A model generated the notes under the pieces. That model had not been told where the DNA came from, searched no databases, and was given only the letters and a program-made list of their open reading frames with translations. From positions 1 through 64,000 of the forward strand of contig DAIBBI010000041.1 of NCBI GenBank assembly GCA_027442615.1: 64,000 bases of DNA. Reading direction: 5' to 3'. This DNA is from JAJZRV01 sp027442615 (lineage in GTDB: Bacteria > Pseudomonadota > Gammaproteobacteria > Burkholderiales > Ferrovaceae). The position numbers and the translations under genes are program-made. Below are positions 59,610-64,000 of the stretch, in pieces. Numbering within the stretch: the first letter of the stretch is position 1; every line of letters starts with the position of its first letter.

Positions 59610-60985
59610 CGCCGAGCCATCAGCGATTCGATGTCGGCCACGGTTTTGGGCGCGCCAGCGGTCAGTACCGTATGCCCTTTCGCCGTCACCACCACATCGT
59701 CCTCGATGCGGATGCCCATGTGGTGATAGGTCTTGGGGACCCTTGCGTCGGGACGCACATAAAGGCCCGGCTCCACCGTCAACACCATGCCCGGTTGCAG
59801 GCGCCGGGAGCGCCCCCCGACGGAGTACTCGCCCACGTCATGCACGTCACGCCCCAGCCAATGCCCGGTGCGGTGCATGTAAAAACGACGGTAATCGCCG
59901 GATTCGATGACCCCATCCACGCTGCCGCGGCACAGCTTGAGGTCGATGAGACCCTGCACCAGTACCCGCACAGCCGCTTCGTGGTAGGCCACGAAGGGCG
60001 CACCGGGTTTGACCATCCTGAGCGCAGCCCCCTGAGCCGCCAGCACGATCTCGTAGAGGTCGCGCTGCGCCCCGGAAAATTTGCCGTTGACGGGAAAGGT
60101 GCGGGTGATGTCCGAAGCGTAACCCTGCCATTCGCAACCTGCATCGATCAGCAGGAGGTCGCCGTCCTTCAGGGATGCGTTGTTCTCCACATAGTGCAGC
60201 ACGCAGGCATTGGCGCCGCCTGCCACGATGGAGGGGTAGGCCGGCGCTTCCGAGCCATGACGACGAAACTCGTGCAGGAGTTCCGCTTCCACATGAAACT
60301 CGCTGTGCCCCGGCTGGGTGAAGAGCATGGCGCGCCGATGGGCCGATACCGAAATGGCGGCTGCCTGCTTCATCAGCTTGATCTCGCCTGCGTCCTTGAT
60401 GAGGCGCATCTCATCCAGGGCATGGCGCACCTCGCATACGGCGGCGGGGGCGGTTACACCACTGCGCACCTTGGCGCGCACGGCATTGAGCCACCCCGTC
60501 ACGCGCCTGTCCCAGGCGTCATCCAGCCCGATCATGGTGTGCAGGGTGGGACAGTTGGCGAGTAGCCCGGGCAAACGCGCCTCGAGCTCGCCGATGGGAT
60601 GGGTCTCGTCCATGCCGAAGCGGGTGCGCGCGGCACGCGGTCCCACGCGATAGCCATTCCAGATTTCACTTTGCGCGTCGCGCGGACGGCAGAACAGCAC
60701 GGATCGCGGGGCTTTGCCCCCTATCAGCACCAGCACGGCTTCGGGTTCGTGAAAGCCCGTGAGGTAATGGAAATGGCTGTCCCAACGATAGGGGTAATGG
60801 GTGTCGGCGTTGCGCAGGCGCTCCGGCGCCGTGGGAATAACGGCAACTCCCCCCCCTAACTGGCGTGCCAGATGGCGGCGCCGGGCCTGGAGGGATTTGA
60901 CGCTGACGGCACCATCGGTGCCATCGGGGACAGACCTCAATTTGGGGACAGACCCCAATTTTTTTTCAGCGACGACGCGACTCAA
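59606..60985 (-). CDS. pepP: Xaa-Pro aminopeptidase (aminopeptidase P)
   Basis: A 459-residue creatinase-fold manganese peptidase releasing N-terminal residues before proline. The five metal ligands are in IDAGCEWQGYASDITRTF, HRTGHWLG, TVEPGL and RIEDDV, with the YPYRWDSHFHYLTGFHEPEAVLVL start region matching E. coli PepP. No ATG or GTG fits the expected start. I propose TTG 60985, with GGAG 8 nt upstream and a 2-nt overlap with the murU stop. TTG codons at 60958 and 60940, inside a repeat, are alternatives. Residues about 10-22 come from the repeat. The stop overlaps ubiH by 4 nt. Confidence 0.88.
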   Translation of the reverse strand: MSRVVAEKKLGSVPKLRSVPDGTDGAVSVKSLQARRRHLARQLGGGVAVIPTAPERLRNADTHYPYRWDSHFHYLTGFHEPEAVLVLIGGKAPRSVLFCRPRDAQSEIWNGYRVGPRAARTRFGMDETHPIGELEARLPGLLANCPTLHTMIGLDDAWDRRVTGWLNAVRAKVRSGVTAPAAVCEVRHALDEMRLIKDAGEIKLMKQAAAISVSAHRRAMLFTQPGHSEFHVEAELLHEFRRHGSEAPAYPSIVAGGANACVLHYVENNASLKDGDLLLIDAGCEWQGYASDITRTFPVNGKFSGAQRDLYEIVLAAQGAALRMVKPGAPFVAYHEAAVRVLVQGLIDLKLCRGSVDGVIESGDYRRFYMHRTGHWLGRDVHDVGEYSVGGRSRRLQPGMVLTVEPGLYVRPDARVPKTYHHMGIRIEDDVVVTAKGHTVLTAGAPKTVADIESLMARR

Positions 60986-61057
60986 GTTCCATCTCCGGTT
61001 GAGGAGCCACCATTGGGGTCTGTCCCCAAATTGAGGTCTGTCCCCGATGGCACCGAT
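60914..61057. repeat. Long inverted repeat (46-bp perfect arms) across the murU-pepP junction
   Basis: The left arm 60914-60959 and right arm 61012-61057 are perfect reverse complements, 46 nt each, separated by 52 nt. Each arm has two tandem repeat-family units preceded by GGTGCCATC. The right arm encodes the last residues of MurU, the left arm encodes the first part of PepP, and the spacer contains the murU stop, a ribosome site and the proposed pepP TTG start. Confidence 0.93.
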
Positions 61058-61731
61058 TGTTCCAGTTGTTCCAGGTCGGCCGCGGTGCCCACATTGGCCC
61101 AGCAGCCCCCATGCCACTCGCCGGACAGGGCCCCGCGCGCCACGGCGGCGTGCAGCAGGGGACCCAGTTCAGCAGGTTGGCCTGGCGCCAGCATTTCAAA
61201 AAAACGCCGGCGGAAAACGCCTATGTTGCCATAGGTGCCGGCATCCTGCCCCGCTGTCGCGACGTGTTTTCCCTGCAGGGAAAAATCCCTGGGGTAGCGC
61301 GGATCCTTCACCAGCACCAGATGGCCCTCGGTAGCCCCCAGGGGTTCGGCCAGCAGGGATGCCAGCGGGGCCTTGAGCCGCGCGTAGTCATAGGTGGTGT
61401 AGATGTCGGCGCTCACCAGCAGGAAGGCGGGGGCTGTGAGCAGCGGCAAGGCCGTGGCCACCCCGCCCGCGGTACCCAGCGCCGTGCCCTCGCGCGACCA
61501 GCGCACGGAGCACCCCCAACGCGCGCCGTTGCCGATGGCAGCTTCGATCTGTTCTCCCAGCCAGGCATGGTTGATGACAATTTCGGTAAAACCCGCTGCA
61601 ACGAGACGCTCCACCTGCCAGAGAATCAGCGGCTTGCCGCGGACCGTCTGCAGGGGTTTCGGCACGGTGTCGGTCAGGGGGCGCATGCGCTCGCCGCGCC
61701 CCGCCGCAAGGATCATGGCCTGCAGGGTCAA
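60982..61731 (-). CDS. murU: N-acetylmuramate alpha-1-phosphate uridylyltransferase
   Basis: A 249-residue nucleotidyltransferase of the peptidoglycan-recycling bypass, making UDP-MurNAc. MILAAGRGERMRPLTDTVPKPL is the nucleotide-binding signature, followed by EIVINHAWLGEQIE and the LLVSADIYTTYD metal-binding block. The C-terminal residues after QLEQ come from the 46-bp repeat arm and are not family-like. TTG 61731 (4-nt overlap with the amgK stop, GGGG site upstream) and ATG 61716 are both possible starts. Its partner AmgK is directly upstream, and the pair gives fosfomycin tolerance in pseudomonads. Confidence 0.9.
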   Translation of the reverse strand: MTLQAMILAAGRGERMRPLTDTVPKPLQTVRGKPLILWQVERLVAAGFTEIVINHAWLGEQIEAAIGNGARWGCSVRWSREGTALGTAGGVATALPLLTAPAFLLVSADIYTTYDYARLKAPLASLLAEPLGATEGHLVLVKDPRYPRDFSLQGKHVATAGQDAGTYGNIGVFRRRFFEMLAPGQPAELGPLLHAAVARGALSGEWHGGCWANVGTAADLEQLEQSVPSGTDLNLGTDPNGGSSTGDGT

Positions 61732-62735
61732 AAAGTGTACCCCACAGCCACTTCCTCGCCGCTGAGGCGCTCCAGCAATTGGGACAAGGGCTTCAGCTCG
61801 CGATAGCGCCCGCAGGCATCGCGCAGGTATTGCAGTACAAGCGGCAGGTCCTGCAGGTAGCCCGGCTTGCCATCGCGGTGGCAGAGACGCGCAAAGATGC
61901 CCAGCACCTTGAGGTGGCGCTGCACGCCCATCCATTCGAAGTCGCGATAGAATCTGCCAAAGTCGGCATCCACCGGCAAGTGCGCGGCACGCGCCGCTTC
62001 CCAGTAGCGCACCAGCCAGTCCAGGATCTGCGCTTCTTCCCAATGCACATAGGCGTCCTTCAACAGCGACACGGCGTCATAGGTGATGGGACCATGCACC
62101 GCATCCTGAAAATCCAGAATGCCGGGGTTGGGCGGACACACCATGAGGTTGCGCGAATGGTAGTCGCGGTGCACGAACACCCGGGGTTGGGCAAGGTTGT
62201 TGGCAATGAGGGCGTCCACGCATTGCGCATAGGCTTGCTGCTCACGCTCGCTGAGCGTCGCCCCCAGGTGGCGCGCCACATACCACTCCGGAAAGAGCCC
62301 CACTTCGCGGCGCAGCAGCGCTTCGTCGTACTCGGGCAGCACCCCGGGGCGGCTGGCCCGCTGCAGGGTGACGAGGGCACCCAGGGCATCGCGATAGTAC
62401 TGCTGCACGGCGGCCGGGTCGGCCTCTGGACTGGAGACCGCTTCAAGATAGGTGGTGCGCCCGAGGTCCGTGAGCAGCAAAAATCCCTGCCCGAAATCGG
62501 CGCGCAGCACCTGCGGCACATGCACCCCGGCCTCGGCGAAAAGCCTCGCCACCGCCACGAAAGGATGGCAGTCTTCCTTGTCGGGGGGCGCGTCCATCAC
62601 GATGAGGGTCTCTCCCCCGCGCGTCCACCTGAAGTAGCGCCGGAAGCTTGCGTCGGCAGAGGCGGGGGTCAGGGCATCGAATGGAGCCGGGTGAGTTTCG
62701 TTGACCCAGGAATGGAGGGCGTTCAGGCGTGACAA
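61728..62735 (-). CDS. amgK: N-acetylmuramate/N-acetylglucosamine kinase
   Basis: A 335-residue aminoglycoside-phosphotransferase-fold kinase that phosphorylates the anomeric position of MurNAc/GlcNAc in peptidoglycan recycling. Motifs are ASFRRYFRW (ATP loop), VFVHRDYHSRNLMV (catalytic) and GILDFQDAVHGPITYD (metal). The start is TTG at 62735, supported by GGAG eight bases upstream and absence of other in-frame starts. It overlaps murU, and it is divergent from lptD, as is common for this pair. Confidence 0.9.
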   Translation of the reverse strand: MSRLNALHSWVNETHPAPFDALTPASADASFRRYFRWTRGGETLIVMDAPPDKEDCHPFVAVARLFAEAGVHVPQVLRADFGQGFLLLTDLGRTTYLEAVSSPEADPAAVQQYYRDALGALVTLQRASRPGVLPEYDEALLRREVGLFPEWYVARHLGATLSEREQQAYAQCVDALIANNLAQPRVFVHRDYHSRNLMVCPPNPGILDFQDAVHGPITYDAVSLLKDAYVHWEEAQILDWLVRYWEAARAAHLPVDADFGRFYRDFEWMGVQRHLKVLGIFARLCHRDGKPGYLQDLPLVLQYLRDACGRYRELKPLSQLLERLSGEEVAVGYTF

Positions 62736-62818
62736 GGATCAGACTCCGGCGTGTGATTGGATTGCTTATTGCTTGAATTTGTGCGATTTTACCAAAATTA
62801 TTGCACTGACCCCTGCCG

Positions 62819-64000
62819 ATGCACCCGAAACCTTTCCGCGCCTTGACTCTGGTTTTGGCGATGCTCGCCCAAACCGTGGCCGCGGAGGAGCAGGAGCGCC
62901 CTCCCCCAGCGCTAAAATCCGCACCCAGTTTTGATGTGGCCATTCCCGGGGCCGCCGGCGGCAACGACTCCGTGGTGTTCATCCGCGCCGACAGCATCAC
63001 CAGCCAGACCGACGTGGAAATGGATGCCGATGGCAATGCCGAGGTGCGCCGCAAGGGCATCGTGGTCACGGCCGACCACATTCGTTACCAGCAGCAGACG
63101 CAAACCGTGGAAGCCACGGGCAACGTGCGCCTGGTGCGCAACAATGCCCTCACCGTGGAAGGTCCCCACAGCGTGTATGACCTGGACGATCACCAGGGCA
63201 CCATGGAAACCCCCACTTTCAGCTATCCCGCAAGCGATCTGCGCCCGTGGGCCGTGCGCGGCGATGCGCGCCTGATGGAATTTATGGGAGAAGACAAGGA
63301 ACGCCTGTATGACATGAGTTACACCACCTGTCCCGTGGGCCGCAACGACTGGTTCCTCCGCTCGGGTGAGGTGGATCTCGACCACACCAAGCAGGAAGGG
63401 ACGAGCAAGGACGGCACCGTCACCTTCTTTGACGTGCCCATCGTCTACGCACCCACCCTGACGTTTCCGCTGGACAACAACCGCAAGTCGGGGCTGCTCG
63501 CCCCCACTTACGGCACCACTGCCACCACCGGGCAGGACATTTCGGTCCCCTACTATTTCAACATCGCCCCCAACATGGACGACACCATGACCCCGCGCAC
63601 CATGAGCACGCGCGGGGTACAGCTGGGCAACGAATTTCGCTATATGGAACCCACCTTCAAGGGTTCTCTCAGCGGCGAATACATGCCGCACGACATCGTG
63701 ACCGGCACGGATCGCTGGATGGGCCAGTGGCAGCATCAGCAGGAACTCCTGCCCGGCCTCAATTTTTCGGCCAACGTGCAAGGCGTGTCCGACCCCAATT
63801 ACCTGATCGATTTGAGCACCCTGTTGGGTCCGCCGGGCCTGGCGTACATGCCGCGCGATCTCAACTTGAGCTATAGCGGATTGCCGGGCTGGGACATGAG
63901 CCTGCATTCGCTGTCCTACCAGACCCTGGTGGGCGCCATTCCGCAATTCCGCATCGAGCCCCAGTTCAACGCCCACTGGTCGCAGGACAACTGGAATGGC
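62819..64000 (+). CDS. lptD: LPS-assembly protein LptD, 3' end outside window
   Basis: The first 394 residues of the outer-membrane LPS translocon. The signal peptide (about 1-22) is followed by an LptA-like beta-jellyroll (about 45-150: FIRADSITSQTDVEMDADGNAEVRR, VTADHIRYQQQTQTVEATGNV) and the start of the barrel domain with the Cys-containing YTTCPVGRNDW, RKSGLLAPTYGTTATTGQDISVPYYFNIAPNMD and RGVQLGNEFRY. LptD needs native disulphides, which fits the presence of dsbB and dsbC here. ATG 62819 is the only suitable start. The barrel continues past 64000. Confidence 0.94.
   Translation, partial: MHPKPFRALTLVLAMLAQTVAAEEQERPPPALKSAPSFDVAIPGAAGGNDSVVFIRADSITSQTDVEMDADGNAEVRRKGIVVTADHIRYQQQTQTVEATGNVRLVRNNALTVEGPHSVYDLDDHQGTMETPTFSYPASDLRPWAVRGDARLMEFMGEDKERLYDMSYTTCPVGRNDWFLRSGEVDLDHTKQEGTSKDGTVTFFDVPIVYAPTLTFPLDNNRKSGLLAPTYGTTATTGQDISVPYYFNIAPNMDDTMTPRTMSTRGVQLGNEFRYMEPTFKGSLSGEYMPHDIVTGTDRWMGQWQHQQELLPGLNFSANVQGVSDPNYLIDLSTLLGPPGLAYMPRDLNLSYSGLPGWDMSLHSLSYQTLVGAIPQFRIEPQFNAHWSQDNWNG

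Overview
The window is GC-rich DNA packed with genes. It is most likely from a betaproteobacterium, possibly of the Nitrosomonadales/Gallionellales type. The evidence is the gene content and order: miaB-phoH-ybeY-corC-lnt, glyQ-glyS-gmhB-plsC, amgK-murU beside lptD, pepP-ubiH-ubi, and tesA/ybbA/ybbP. Most neighbours overlap by 1-4 nt (ATGA or TGATG). No intergenic gap exceeds 300 bp, and I see no phage, insertion sequence, CRISPR array or plasmid module. Species-level assignment is not possible from the sequence alone.

Layout. 1-6904 (minus): a fatty-acid beta-oxidation operon (fadE, thiolase, hydratase/dehydrogenase fusion, fadD cut by the window edge). 6907-18436 (minus): a signalling block with two GGDEF-EAL proteins, two chemotaxis receptors, a GAF histidine kinase with its NarL-type regulator, and a single-domain receiver. 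A good sigma-28 promoter precedes the first receptor, and a 17-bp direct repeat precedes both the receiver and a GGDEF-EAL gene. 18565-22398 (plus): EipA-like protein, TerY-type vWA protein, PP2C phosphatase, protein kinase with zinc ribbon and membrane anchor, and a YciB-like membrane protein. 22487-27684 (plus): miaB, phoH-like, ybeY, corC, lnt. 27633-28826 (minus): DUF2844 protein and an outer-membrane barrel. 28964-35651 (plus): PAS kinase and NarL-type regulator, then gamma-glutamyltransferase, amidohydrolase, DUF1097 membrane protein and a porin. A 66-bp in-register conserved block lies upstream of both the ggt operon and the porin, so this looks like one regulon. 35694-45580: YdcF/ElyC, metallophosphoesterase, DUF3443 aspartic-protease-like protein, amine oxidase, SDR, tesA, ybbA-ybbP and two small envelope genes. 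45602-50798 (minus): pseudoazurin, methionine salvage (mtnP, mtnA), apt, exported hydrolase, NIPSNAP, KirBac channel. 50871-50947: tRNA-Met. 51014-56486 (plus): dsbB, glyQ, glyS, gmhB, PlsC-M48 fusion. 56564-62735 (minus): amgK, murU, pepP, ubiH, ubi hydroxylase, dsbC in one overlapping run. 62819-64000: lptD, cut by the right edge.

A short repeat family with core GGGGACAGACC / GGTCTGTCCCC runs through the window. Its units occur singly, as perfect hairpins, as a 67-nt perfect palindrome and as a 46-bp inverted repeat. They lie between genes but also supply codons at gene ends (fadE, lnt, murU), near starts (miaB, ubiH, pepP), and inside miaB and a ubi gene. This looks like a REP/BIME-type element that has reshaped protein termini.

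The strongest candidates for something undescribed are the kinase/regulator-controlled GGT-amidohydrolase-DUF1097-porin regulon with its shared operator, the EipA/TerY/PP2C/kinase/YciB envelope signalling cassette, and the coding incursions of the repeat family.
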